A stretch of DNA of 64,000 bases from Symbiodinium sp. CCMP2592 (Eukaryota > Sar > Dinophyceae > Suessiales > Symbiodiniaceae). This document shows, in pieces, positions 1 through 9,368 of this stretch (its first letter is position 1; each line of letters opens with the position of its first letter). The position numbers were made by a program, and so were the translations under genes. The stretch spans positions 594,501 to 658,500 of the forward strand of contig CAJNDT010004002.1 of NCBI GenBank assembly GCA_905221615.1, given 5' to 3'. The notes under the pieces are model-generated. The model had not been told where the DNA came from, did no database searches, and saw only the letters and a program-made list of their open reading frames with translations.

Positions 1-318
1 GGTATAACGTGCGTAGCCTGCCGCTTCTCTTTATCAGGCGACCGAACAAGGCCCAGCGACTCTGGTCGGCGATTTCAGCTTCATCTTTGAGCGACGGGAT
101 CCCAGTCGTCCACGTGGACAACAAACCGTCAATCTGTGCTGAGTTTTCTGGCTGGGATCGCTACGGGTGGAACGGCTTGGTGCTTCACCCGGCCCGCCGC
201 ACAGAGCTGTGCGACCTTGTCCTTCCCGCCATCTCTGGGTGGTGAGGGCGCAAGGGATTGAAAAGAACGGGAGTTTCGGCAGTCGCCAACCCCGCTTAAG
301 TCCCCAATTGCTTGAATC
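1..318 (+). other. Leader region of the Copia element
   Basis: No convincing gene lies upstream of the ATG at 319. The sequence is probably the untranslated leader between the primer-binding site and gag. The first bases (GGTATAACG) weakly resemble an initiator-tRNA primer-binding site, but the window starts there, so this cannot be tested. Confidence 0.4.
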
Positions 319-3300
319 ATGTCCCACGAAATGTCGTCAGAAGAGCAAAGCTCCTTGCAGATTACTTCATCCAGTAGTGGGGTTAGGGCATTGCCGGTTA
401 GAGCTTCCTCCAGGTCATCCCGAGGGTCGCGTAGTAGCCACAGCTCTTCCCCATCGCCAACAGTAAGAAAAGGACCTCACCTTAAGCAGTCCCCAGCCTC
501 CGACAAAGGCCCAGGTAGTGGTTCGTTGGTGCCATTCGCCAACCAATCTCCACACAACCGGAGCCCAGATGATGGCCCCATTGTGCGCACAGGAGCTGCG
601 CCAGCCCGGAGCATTCCATATGTTCCTACCGGCCAGGGTTCCCAAGGGTCTGGGGTTCAGGATAGCTCGGGAGTGAGGTTGTATCAACAAAACATCAGCA
701 TAGGACTTGATCCTAACGAGGTGATGGCTCAGGCTAGAGAGTTCGAGTCGACGGTTTATGGTCAGGCCCAAGCAGTGGTCCAGGAGGCCCAGGGTCAAGC
801 GAGGGAAGAGGCTAGGCAATTCGGAACGCAAGTTGTCAATCAGGCTCAGACTGCGGTTCTAGAGGCTCAGGCAATCGCTAAGGCAGCAGCAGCCGCAGCA
901 GTGGAACAAGCCAGATCCGAGTTGAGACTAGAAGTCCAGCAGCGTGAATTGGCATTCCAACAAAAGGAAGCTGAACTGATTGCGCAAATCCGTACATTAC
1001 AGAACGAGGTCACTGTGCTTCGTCATCAGAGCATGCCTCCACCTTCGGATCCACCACCAAACATCCTCAATGGCACGGAGTTAGCTCCCACCATTGCTGA
1101 GTTAAGGGCTGAGGTTAATACATTGCAGGATTCCGTAACTAGCCCTCGAAGACCTAGATTACCGTTGTCCAGCGGTGTCGGCACTCGGCCACCCGCTACA
1201 TCGTACCAGCGAACACCCGCTCCGATAGCACCATCGATAAAGCAGAATCCTTCACCACATCCTTCATGGCATGGTTCCCCGGTCAAACGTGACCCGTATT
1301 CAGATGACGATTCTGATGATTCAGAATTGCGGTTAGACTTTGGGGATCCACCAAACCCTTCTGATCCTAGCCCGCACGGTAGTGCCGGGAGCCATCGAAG
1401 CTACAATAGCCGTGGTGTCGGGTCAACGATGCTGTTTTCGGAAGATGATGTGTACAAGCACAAGGATTTGTCGTTGGTGAAAGTCGACTCTCTCCCTCGC
1501 GATGCTGCTCAGTTTAGATCCTGGAAGAACGCTTTTGTGACCAAGGTATGTGCCATTGATAGGACCGGTTCCGATACATTGCTTAAGTGGCTTCTGCCCG
1601 CTTTCGAATCATCGCAGGATGCGGACCTGTCAGATCCCCAGGGACTTCCGAGGTTTGACGCGCATTTGGCATCACTTCTTGCAGACCCGAAGCATCTCAA
1701 CAATGAGTTAGGCATTCAGCTTCAGGGTTACATTGAAGGTTGTCAGCTTCAGTACACAGCCCCTAGGGGAAGGGTACTGTTGCAAATGGTTGCCCACAGA
1801 TTCTTCCTTGACCAGCGCCGTGGAGCGAACCTAACTGAGCAGGCATTGTTGGAATTGCAGCTAGACACCTTTTCGTACCAATCGCTACTTGCTTTCGCGA
1901 ATCGTGTAGAGTACATCCTGAATTCAATCCCCGTCGAACATCAGCCCTCAGAACAGACGAAATTCACTTGGCTGTTTGGCCGTTTGAAGAAGTGTCGTCT
2001 ACTGCAGCGGCACATCGATCGCATCAAAGATGCTCATGAGGGTTCACGGGTTAGGACTTGGGATTGGTTGTTTGCCAAGCTTAAGTCATTGATTGCTGAA
2101 TTGAGGGAAGACGCTAACGAGACGGCCATCAAAGATGCGCTAAGCCCATCCCCCAATAAGCAGGGAACGAAAACCAAGGAACAGAAGGAGAAGGATCGGA
2201 GAAACCGCGACAAAGGCGCGGTGGCCGACCCACAAGGCAGTGATACGCAACCCGCATTGCCCGGTAAAGCGAAGCCTCCCTTTAAGGGTTCGGGTAAAGA
2301 TAAAGGTCAGCCACCCGGTGCCAAAGGCCCCGGTAAAGGCACACCGAAAGGAGACAGACCAAAGGGTGGTAAAGGCACGCCGAAAGGTACCCCGAATCCA
2401 CCACCGCCAAAGGCACCGCCAGGTACAAGTCCAAAGGACCCGCCGGCAGCTAAGGAGAAGGCACCCTGCCTCTTCTTTCCCAAAGGGACATGCAATCGCG
2501 GACCCAATTGCCCGTTTGCACATATCAGCCCCGGCGGCAAAGCCCCTAAAGCTGGAGCTGCAACAAAGGCCACTGTTGCCGCAACTGTCGCTGCAGTGTT
2601 GCCCACTTCTGCCAACGGTAGATCCGTAGGCACGTCTCCACATCATCATGCTGGTGCCCGCAATTCGTGGTGCTCAGTTAAGAACCTCTTTAGCAGAATG
2701 CTTAGGTGGTTCACGGGTTTGTCCATCATTGCAACTCCTGCCACTATTCCTTTAGTTGACATCGCGTTGCCTGTGGCACAGTCTGGTCCGTTCCAGCTAG
2801 AGTGGATAGCAGATTCAGGTGCCGGGCGAAACCTTACTTCATTCAAGGCGTTAGCGCAACAGGGTGTAGGTCCTGGAGTCGGCATTACCGCCACCCAGGC
2901 TGATCCTATTAAGTTTGCCACTGGAAACGGGACCTTTACTGCAACAGAGGTTGTTCGCACGATTGGGTCCAAGTTCGGAAGTTCAGAGTCGTACTTGATG
3001 TCTGATTGTCCCCTGGTGCGCTCTATGGGAGAGTTAGTAAATCACCAGGGTCATCCATTCGTTTGGCTGCCGGGTTCTCTTCCTTTCTTCCTTCCGGATT
3101 CGTCTTCAGTTGCATCAGACGCATATGGCAACATCCAGTTGTGTTCAAAGGACGCAATATATGCCTCTCGCCTTGATGGTAATGTGCCAGTTTTCCAAGA
3201 AACAGTCGAGTTCACTGATTACGCAGCTCCCGCTTCATCTAGTGCAGCAGGGCCCTCTGAGGTACCGCTTGAAGGTGATGATCCCAAGCCTCCTGAGGCC

Positions 3301-6300
3301 GAGCCCGGTGAGGCACATGCGGACTCAGAGCGTGAAGAAGAAATCCCAGCTGTTAAGACGGCGCGGTTGATCAAGGATGCTGCTTCTTGTGAACACAGAT
3401 TAGCCCATTTCCCTAAGAACCCAGCCTGTAAAATATGTACACAGGCCAGAATGTACGCTAGGAAGACAAGCAAACTTAGACATGACCCGCTGCATGATCG
3501 CGGTTCGCTAGAGCCAACCACTGCGTTCAGTGAACGCGTCGCGGCGGACATCGTAGTCGTGTTCAAGGAGTCTTCCAAAGAGGATCGTGAATCGACCTTG
3601 CTTGTAGTGCGCGATGAATTCTCTGGCTACTTGCGCTCCTTTCCCCTAGTCAGGCGCACAACAGAAAACGTAGTCAGAGCACTTTTGCAATTTTCCGGTA
3701 AGCACGCGGAGTCGAAGCCTGTCGTCATGTTCAAGTCAGACAACGCGAAAGAACTTGAATCGGCTTGCCAGCAAATGTCTTGGGTCTCCGAGCCCACATT
3801 AGCTAACCGTTGGCCGCATAATTCTGTTCTCGAGCGGGACATCAGGTCGATCCAAGAGGTCACCCGCGCGGTACATTTACAAGCCGGTTTTGCAATAAGA
3901 CCTGGTCTTTGGGCTCATTCGGCGGTATTTGCAACGTTTGTGTTGAACCTTAAGCACAGCATTGCCGACCGTAAGGAGTCCCGTTATGTAGTCGCCACCG
4001 GTGAGGAGTTCCCCGGGCGTCTTCTACTTCTAGGTCAGCTCGTGTACTACAGGACTGATCCCAAACACCGAGAGAAGTTTGAACCTTCCGCCGCACCAGC
4101 TTTGTTTTGTGGTTATCGGTTAGATTCGGGGCCGGAGTCCTTTAGAGGGGTCTACCTTGTTTTAGATTACCGGAAAACCAAAGACGGTACTCCTGGATAC
4201 GATCTTGCAATTTCGGTGCCCTTTGAAGAGTTGTTTGTCCCCGAGGGTGAAGAGATTTTCCCGATGCGCGCCGCTTTCGAGCGTGCGGTCGAGGGATTCA
4301 CTGAACCTAAGTTTCCGGACATTAAGGGTTTAGAAGTGCCGTTCAGCCCACTTGGCCCCGACTCTACGCCAGCAAAGCGGCACGAGTATATCACTCTTGA
4401 TCGTATAATAAAATACGGGATAACCCCGGGATGCAAGGCTTGCAAAGGCGAAGCTGTGGTTCATTCTCCAGTGTGCAAGGTTCGCTTTGATGGGTTAGTG
4501 CGTGCCGACAAAACCGCCGAGGCCCGCATCAAATCGGTACCCCCGACACCAGTCAGTATTCCTCCAACGCCAGTTCCTCCTCCTGCACCTCTTAGTCCCG
4601 ATCCTCCGGCAGAGATAGCGCCCGATGCTGCAGATGATGCGCCCGCTCATCCGGACGAGGATTCCGACGACTTTGGTGGAGGGTTAGGAGCATTGGTAAA
4701 TCAGGAGTTGTTCGTTCCAGATGTTAGCTTTGTAGCCCGAGATCGCCAGATCCGTAGGTCTAAGGCTTCGAGTACAAACCAACTTGTCGAGTACTGCTGC
4801 AGCGACTCCTCCGAGATTGGTTTTGCCTGCACAATGTACGGGGTTGATTGTCTTAACATAGGATCGTCAACGATAGACTTCTCAGACCCAGCTCATGTCG
4901 ATCAGGCCAAAGGTCAGATAAAGCAAGGCGCTGTGATCTGGATGCCTATGTCATGCCTTGAACAGACAGCACAACAACACCCTACTGTGCAAGAGCATAG
5001 GGCGAGTAAGAAAGCACAGCTCAGAAAGAGCCGGGCGAAGGTTTGCCAAATGCTGAAACTAGCAATCTCGTTAGCCGAAGAAAAGCTGTCCAACGGCTGC
5101 CATGTTGCAGTCGACTGCCCAGAAGGGGGTTGGCTCTGGAACGAGTCTGATTGGATTGAGTTCGAGAAGCGCGCGAACTTGAAAAGAGTAATGCTCAGCG
5201 GATGCTCCTCTGGTAAGCGGTCATGCATCAGCACCACTTCCCTTCGAGTGCTCCAGCTGTTTGGGCAACACGAGCACAGCCAGTCCACTTCGCAAAGTGT
5301 GTCGAAAGGAGGCGATTCCTATGCCAATAGCGACTACAACTCACAAGTCGCTCAGCTGATAGTCGAGTCATTCTTCCCCGAGCACTTCCATCGCCACACA
5401 CCTTCGTTGTCGTCAAGTAATGCGTTAGTGACACGCAACCTTGCTAAGAGCGAATGGTTGAAGGATGCTCGAGGTTTAGAGGCTGTTCAGGCTGAGGGTG
5501 TAGGACTCCGCTCAAACCAGACATGGAGCGACGATTCCGTAATGCATTTGTGGCAACTGAAACAGGATTGCCGCAACACTGGACGCCGAGTCCAAATCGC
5601 TGAACTTCTGACGCTTTGTGGTGTAAAGCACTTTGAGTTGCACCCAACACAGCACAAGTACAAAGGCCGTGTAGTCTTTAGGGGGGACCAAGTGCGCGAC
5701 GCTTCTGGTAACCCAGTGCTGTTCGGCTCAGAAGAAACTGCGACTACACCAACCGGGTTGGTAGGTCTTGCCGCTTGCCTCTTTTACGGGCTCCGCCCCG
5801 GTCACGCGACCTCTGTGGCAGATGCTATCCAAGCATACTTGCAAGCGAAGATCGGTCGAGAGACCTGGGTAATAATCCCTCGGGAGCTCTGGCTCCCCGA
5901 GTGGACCCAGAGGTTCCCTCCCGACAGCCGTCTTGTAGTTAAACTTGAGAAAAGCCTATACGGGCACCCAGAATCGGGTAAGAGATGGCAAGACCACTTA
6001 ACCGTTCAGTTGAAAAGGCTCGGAGGTCGCGAACTTCCCGCCTACCCTAGCACTTGGGTTTTCGAGTTCGGTTCCCAGAAGTTAGTGCTTAATGTCTACG
6101 TCGACGACTTGACTTTAAGCGGACCCGTAGAGCTTCATTCCCAGTTCTGGCATAAGCTCCGTGGTCTTGTGAAACTTGAACCAGAGGTCTTTGTTCAAGG
6201 CGGCAATAATGGTTGTAGGATTCTAGGGCGGCATCACAGTTTCACGCGTGATGACTCAGTAGCCACTTGTGAATTTGACATGATTGCTTACACGCAGCAA

Positions 6301-6882
6301 CTTGTTGATTTCTATTGTGAAATGACCGGTGTAGAGAAAAGTAAGCTTCGCAAAGTAGCGTCACCTGCTTTCCCCGAGAACCAAGCAACTGACAGCGAGC
6401 TATGCAGTAACAGCACCGGTGAGTTACACGGATCCGCCTCCCGCATCCTGATGCGAGCCCTCTGGCTCAGCAGACTTGCTCGCCCAGACATCTCGTTCAT
6501 AATCACGAGGTTAGCTTCTAAAGTGAGTCGATGGGATAGGTTCGACGACCGTCAACTACTGCGTTGTGTGTCGTATCTCCATCACTCAAGTCGTGTGACT
6601 TTAAAAGGGTCTGTTTCGCAACAGGACTTGGGTTGCCAGATAGAGGTGTATACTGACGCAGACTTTGCTTCTTGCCCCCTGTCAGCGAAAAGCACGACTG
6701 GAATCCTCGTCGTTGCAAAGACCGGAGACTGCGCGTATCCACTCCACTGGGTATCGCGTAAGCAGTCCTCCACAGCTCGGTCCACGACCGAGGCCGAAAC
6801 GATCTCTCTCGTCTCTCGCGACCGCCATGTTCTCAGAGGTAGAAAACCTTCAAGAATATTTAGGCGATATCCTTGGGTTTGA
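319..6882 (+). CDS. Copia gag-pol polyprotein (main frame, truncated in RNase H)
   Basis: A 2,187-residue frame from ATG 319. Residues ~138-237 are an Ala/Gln/Glu-rich coiled coil. About 388-600 is a gag core. A Lys/Gly/Pro-rich basic stretch precedes a CCCH zinc finger (C-x7-C-x5-C-x3-H) near 715-735. The protease active site DSGA is at ~832. The integrase zinc-binding segment H-x3-H-x6-C-x2-C is at ~1025-1040. The integrase core shows Asp in VAADIV (~1077), Asp in SDNAKE (~1141) and Glu in LERD (~1172), D-30-E by my count. Reverse transcriptase spans ~1780-1935 with YVDD at 1927-1930. RNase H begins with YTDADFAS (~2111) and reaches TEAETISL. After nucleotide 6811 the frame reads about 24 unrelated residues and stops; the true continuation is one base ahead. 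Known role: reverse transcription and integration of the element RNA. Confidence 0.93.
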   Translation: MSHEMSSEEQSSLQITSSSSGVRALPVRASSRSSRGSRSSHSSSPSPTVRKGPHLKQSPASDKGPGSGSLVPFANQSPHNRSPDDGPIVRTGAAPARSIPYVPTGQGSQGSGVQDSSGVRLYQQNISIGLDPNEVMAQAREFESTVYGQAQAVVQEAQGQAREEARQFGTQVVNQAQTAVLEAQAIAKAAAAAAVEQARSELRLEVQQRELAFQQKEAELIAQIRTLQNEVTVLRHQSMPPPSDPPPNILNGTELAPTIAELRAEVNTLQDSVTSPRRPRLPLSSGVGTRPPATSYQRTPAPIAPSIKQNPSPHPSWHGSPVKRDPYSDDDSDDSELRLDFGDPPNPSDPSPHGSAGSHRSYNSRGVGSTMLFSEDDVYKHKDLSLVKVDSLPRDAAQFRSWKNAFVTKVCAIDRTGSDTLLKWLLPAFESSQDADLSDPQGLPRFDAHLASLLADPKHLNNELGIQLQGYIEGCQLQYTAPRGRVLLQMVAHRFFLDQRRGANLTEQALLELQLDTFSYQSLLAFANRVEYILNSIPVEHQPSEQTKFTWLFGRLKKCRLLQRHIDRIKDAHEGSRVRTWDWLFAKLKSLIAELREDANETAIKDALSPSPNKQGTKTKEQKEKDRRNRDKGAVADPQGSDTQPALPGKAKPPFKGSGKDKGQPPGAKGPGKGTPKGDRPKGGKGTPKGTPNPPPPKAPPGTSPKDPPAAKEKAPCLFFPKGTCNRGPNCPFAHISPGGKAPKAGAATKATVAATVAAVLPTSANGRSVGTSPHHHAGARNSWCSVKNLFSRMLRWFTGLSIIATPATIPLVDIALPVAQSGPFQLEWIADSGAGRNLTSFKALAQQGVGPGVGITATQADPIKFATGNGTFTATEVVRTIGSKFGSSESYLMSDCPLVRSMGELVNHQGHPFVWLPGSLPFFLPDSSSVASDAYGNIQLCSKDAIYASRLDGNVPVFQETVEFTDYAAPASSSAAGPSEVPLEGDDPKPPEAEPGEAHADSEREEEIPAVKTARLIKDAASCEHRLAHFPKNPACKICTQARMYARKTSKLRHDPLHDRGSLEPTTAFSERVAADIVVVFKESSKEDRESTLLVVRDEFSGYLRSFPLVRRTTENVVRALLQFSGKHAESKPVVMFKSDNAKELESACQQMSWVSEPTLANRWPHNSVLERDIRSIQEVTRAVHLQAGFAIRPGLWAHSAVFATFVLNLKHSIADRKESRYVVATGEEFPGRLLLLGQLVYYRTDPKHREKFEPSAAPALFCGYRLDSGPESFRGVYLVLDYRKTKDGTPGYDLAISVPFEELFVPEGEEIFPMRAAFERAVEGFTEPKFPDIKGLEVPFSPLGPDSTPAKRHEYITLDRIIKYGITPGCKACKGEAVVHSPVCKVRFDGLVRADKTAEARIKSVPPTPVSIPPTPVPPPAPLSPDPPAEIAPDAADDAPAHPDEDSDDFGGGLGALVNQELFVPDVSFVARDRQIRRSKASSTNQLVEYCCSDSSEIGFACTMYGVDCLNIGSSTIDFSDPAHVDQAKGQIKQGAVIWMPMSCLEQTAQQHPTVQEHRASKKAQLRKSRAKVCQMLKLAISLAEEKLSNGCHVAVDCPEGGWLWNESDWIEFEKRANLKRVMLSGCSSGKRSCISTTSLRVLQLFGQHEHSQSTSQSVSKGGDSYANSDYNSQVAQLIVESFFPEHFHRHTPSLSSSNALVTRNLAKSEWLKDARGLEAVQAEGVGLRSNQTWSDDSVMHLWQLKQDCRNTGRRVQIAELLTLCGVKHFELHPTQHKYKGRVVFRGDQVRDASGNPVLFGSEETATTPTGLVGLAACLFYGLRPGHATSVADAIQAYLQAKIGRETWVIIPRELWLPEWTQRFPPDSRLVVKLEKSLYGHPESGKRWQDHLTVQLKRLGGRELPAYPSTWVFEFGSQKLVLNVYVDDLTLSGPVELHSQFWHKLRGLVKLEPEVFVQGGNNGCRILGRHHSFTRDDSVATCEFDMIAYTQQLVDFYCEMTGVEKSKLRKVASPAFPENQATDSELCSNSTGELHGSASRILMRALWLSRLARPDISFIITRLASKVSRWDRFDDRQLLRCVSYLHHSSRVTLKGSVSQQDLGCQIEVYTDADFASCPLSAKSTTGILVVAKTGDCAYPLHWVSRKQSSTARSTTEAETISLVSRDRHVLRGRKPSRIFRRYPWV

Positions 6883-7819
6883 GATCCCGGTGTTTTATAG
6901 GCAAGACAATAATACCGTGATTTCCATTCTTAAGGCAGGCTATTCTGCTAAACTCCGCCACATGCCTAGGGTGCACAGGGTCAACGTAGCGTCTATCTGT
7001 GAGAGACTCGCAGAGCCGCACGTCGAGATAACCTTTTGCCCTACGACGGAGCAACGAGCAAATGGGTTCACGAAAGTGATTAGCCCCCAAGAGTGGCCAT
7101 CCATGCTGGAACAGCTTTGCCTGTCTGAGGGTTCCGCAAATGCCCCAATACCTGCTGCTCCATCACAGAACTTCGTTCCTGAAGATCCTCTTGCAGATAC
7201 TGATCCTGAGTCTGTTGCCGACATCCTGCCACACAGACTGACAGAAAATCATATTCTGCAGCTGTTCCACCTTCTTCCTCCAGATTCTTCGTCTCGCCCA
7301 GTTGTCTCTTCCGAGGGTAAGGGATTTACAACCGGAGCGTATGCACATGGAGGTGGCATAGTAGGGTTAAGGAGCAATACGTCCAAGTTCAGGGGGGTTA
7401 CGCGTGTCCTCACAAGGTTCGTTCGGCATCAGGCCAAGAACCTAACCTTCACTGCTGTAGCGATTTACCAAGGTTGTCAGTTTGACTTGCACACTGACAA
7501 GTACAACGATCCAGGATCGTACAACTTTGTCTACCCGTTAACCAAGGTAAAGGGTGGTCAGATATGGGTCCAGGATCCACTTGGTGAGCAGCAATGCCCA
7601 CAGCGTGATTGCAATAGCCCAGGTCGCATTGAAGAACTGCCTGCACTCTTCCAGCCGTCTGTTAGACACTGCACTGTGCCATGGGAAGGGCCACTTCAGT
7701 CCCGTGTCGTGCTAGTCGCGTTTACGCCTCGAGCACCAGCTGAACTGAAACCGCCTGAAGCGCAGTTGTTAGACGAGTTAGGTTTCCGAGTGCCGCGCAG
7801 TAGAACTAGTTTCCTGTAA
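6812..7819 (+). CDS. Copia polyprotein 3' part: end of RNase H plus 2OG-Fe(II) oxygenase-like domain
   Basis: This frame takes over from gag-pol by a +1 shift: the RNase H helix after TEAETISL continues here as SSLATAMFSEV, and the usual Copia tail DNNTVISIL...KLRHMPRVHRVNVASICERL follows. After a ~35-residue linker, a domain not present in canonical Copia elements covers about 7240-7780. It has HTD (His at 7490, Asp at 7496), a distal His at 7667 (RHCTVPW) and an Arg at 7703, twelve residues on. HxD...H...R with this spacing is the metal- and 2-oxoglutarate-binding signature of the 2OG-Fe(II) oxygenase fold. The assignment rests on motif and spacing only. I recall related tails in other dinoflagellate Copia proteins, but cannot check that here. 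Stop TAA at 7817-7819. It has no separate start codon of its own and is annotated from the frame-shift point. Confidence 0.8.
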   Translation, partial: SLATAMFSEVENLQEYLGDILGFEIPVFYRQDNNTVISILKAGYSAKLRHMPRVHRVNVASICERLAEPHVEITFCPTTEQRANGFTKVISPQEWPSMLEQLCLSEGSANAPIPAAPSQNFVPEDPLADTDPESVADILPHRLTENHILQLFHLLPPDSSSRPVVSSEGKGFTTGAYAHGGGIVGLRSNTSKFRGVTRVLTRFVRHQAKNLTFTAVAIYQGCQFDLHTDKYNDPGSYNFVYPLTKVKGGQIWVQDPLGEQQCPQRDCNSPGRIEELPALFQPSVRHCTVPWEGPLQSRVVLVAFTPRAPAELKPPEAQLLDELGFRVPRSRTSFL

Positions 7820-7841
7820 GTAACTGTTTCACGCTGTCTAC

Positions 7842-7851
7842 AAGGGGGGAG
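7842..7851 (+). other. Putative polypurine tract
   Basis: The run AAGGGGGGAG sits 22 bases after the polyprotein stop codon and immediately before a TG dinucleotide that would open the 3' LTR. This is the expected place and composition for the plus-strand primer of an LTR retrotransposon. Confidence 0.6.
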
Positions 7852-7852
7852 T

Positions 7853-8010
7853 TGAGAAATCACGAGCCCCCAGGCCCTTCTTATGTAGATCATCTTGAAG
7901 CAGTTTCACTCGAAGACGTTATCACCTATATTTGGCTCAAGACACAAAAGAAGCGTTATCATCACTGTGTCTTGGAATCAGAGATTGCCCTGCAATTAAC
8001 TAGATCCAGC
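7853..8010 (+). mobile_element. Putative 3' LTR, start only
   Basis: Begins TGAGAAATC directly after the polypurine tract. No matching 5' LTR is in the window, so the end is a guess. Inside it, 7931-7941 reads TTTGGCTCAAG, identical to the last 11 bases of the dinoflagellate spliced leader as I know it. Confidence 0.4.
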
Positions 8011-8070
8011 ACTAATTACTAATCATCCTTGCTCCATGTTCCAGTTTCAGGGCTTCTACAGTGGGTTGCA

Positions 8071-8160
8071 TAACCCTAAGGCCCCATAGTACTTCCTCTT
8101 TGTGGTTCAGATTTCGAATCCTACAAGGTAATCCCCAAAAGGAACTACTATGGGGCTTGA
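8071..8160. repeat. MITE-like family A, copy 1
   Basis: Imperfect palindrome of about 90 bp. The left arm has CCCTAAGGCCCCATAGTA, the right arm GGAACTACTATGGGGCTT, and the centre is GAATCCTACAAGGTAATCCC. Other copies: 9301-9368 (part), 13186-13275, 13737-13830, 17297-17402, 37248-37336 and 38447-38480 (half). Confidence 0.75.
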
Positions 8161-8239
8161 GGGGAGTGAGATCATCACGCTGGAGAGGTGGCAGCGAGCT
8201 GTTTGGCCTCGGATTCACTCCATGCTCTCTGCTCCCCAA

Positions 8240-8350
8240 ATGAGCATACTTGTCTGGTCATTGGACTTAGTAATAGGGATATAAGTAAGGTAGCTATACT
8301 TAGATTTACTTCTGCCCCAACTATGTCCTCATATCCTTTCTTACTAAGTC
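8240..8350. repeat. MITE-like family B remnant
   Basis: GGACTTAGTAATAGGGATATAAGTAAGG on the left and TTACTAAGTCCGC on the right match the arms of family B (best copies near 18.0 and 18.7 kb), with a diverged middle. Confidence 0.45.
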
Positions 8351-8362
8351 CGCTGAATGTAC

Positions 8363-8460
8363 CATAGGAGCCTTGATGATTACCCATGCTATTTTGGGGG
8401 TTCCATATTATAAGTATAGTAGATGGGCCCAAAACCCTATTCTGATGATTAAGGCGCTTA
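8363..8460. repeat. MITE-like family D, copy 1
   Basis: Palindromic element: AGGAGCCTTGATGATTACCC at the left, ATTTTGGGGGTTCC in the middle, GGGCCCAAAACCCTATTC then GATTAAGGCGC at the right. A right half alone (ACCCTATTCTGATTATTAAG, then GCCCC) recurs at about 8517-8550. Confidence 0.7.
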
Positions 8461-8550
8461 TATCATACACTCAATTATAGATCCCTTATAGATCCCTTTT
8501 GGAATCCCTTTAAAGAAACCCTATTCTGATTATTAAGGCCCCTACATTAT

Positions 8551-9300
8551 GCTTGGCGGTTAGACTGGAGCCTGTCAAGTCTCTTTGTGTGAGGCTCGTC
8601 GACCGCGACTCGGCGGAAGACACGGTGGCTTTACGTAGATTCGGGGTGTAGAGTTGAAAGGCTATGGGGATTTTTGGGGTACGTTTGACGGAGAAAGTCG
8701 TATAGTACACCTTAGCGGCTCTTCTGTGGGCTTTCTTCCGACGTACGCCTGCAACGTAAGACTTGAAAGGGTGTTCATGGAGGTTTCTGACTCAGGGACT
8801 GCGCTGAAAAATCAGTCTTGCAAACGCACTCGACTACCTGTGGCCGGGGCTGCAGCTTGCAAAAGGACGAGTCATGACGATTCGAACTTGACTGAAATGG
8901 CTGCTCATGCGAGAGGCACAGGTGTTGCTCCTGCCGCTGAGCTGTATACTACTGTGAACAGGAGTGTCTCCCTGCTTCGGGCCGTCGTCAGCATTCTAGT
9001 TCTGATTGCTGTTGTCGCCGGCTGAATATAGAGACTCGGGTTTTGGGATATAACTACAGTATGAACATAATACGGAACCCCATTTCCCCACCTTTCATTT
9101 TTTCAGGTCTCGCTCGAAACCCTACTAAACTCCCTGGTGACCGGTGCTTAGTAGGAAATGGGACAATGGATCCCTTTAGTAACAACTTTAGTAGTCCCTA
9201 CACAAACCCCCAATAATAGTCTCCATAATCCAATCCCCCATTCCCTACAGTCTTCCCTTCCTTACAAGCCTAGGCCCTATACCTACCCGGAGGAACCAGA
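8551..9300. other. Unassigned stretch
   Basis: An open frame on the plus strand (8654-9025, 123 codons) ends in a hydrophobic segment, but it lacks any recognisable domain and overlaps no other coding evidence, so I do not call a gene. The rest shows only scattered fragments of the small repeat families. Confidence 0.4.
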
Positions 9301-9368
9301 TTTTCGGTTTATTCTTAGAATCCTATAGGGTAATCCCACAAAGGAACTACTATGAAGCTCCATAGTAG
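9301..9368. repeat. MITE-like family A, partial copy
   Basis: AATCCTATAGGGTAATCCC followed by AAAGGAACTACTATG and then CTCCATAGTAG matches the centre and right arm of family A; the left arm is missing or eroded. Confidence 0.55.

Larger units (their letters stand above)
1..8010 (+). mobile_element. Ty1/Copia-type LTR retrotransposon, 5' LTR outside window
   Basis: The element is recognised from its domain order: gag, CCCH zinc finger, aspartic protease, integrase, reverse transcriptase, RNase H. Integrase before reverse transcriptase is the Copia order. The window opens inside the untranslated leader, so the 5' LTR cannot be seen. Downstream of the last stop codon (7819) a purine run at about 7842-7851 looks like the polypurine tract, and the 3' LTR probably begins with TG at 7853. 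The outer end is set only approximately, because without the 5' LTR there is no partner to compare and the next recognisable repeat starts near 8071. A single +1 frame break in RNase H suggests this copy is no longer autonomous, unless frameshifting is programmed. Confidence 0.9.

Noticed and set aside
8654-9025. 123-residue frame with a hydrophobic C-terminus
   Set aside because: No domain, no start or splice context and no paralogue; it lies among repeat fragments. It could be real but cannot be supported.
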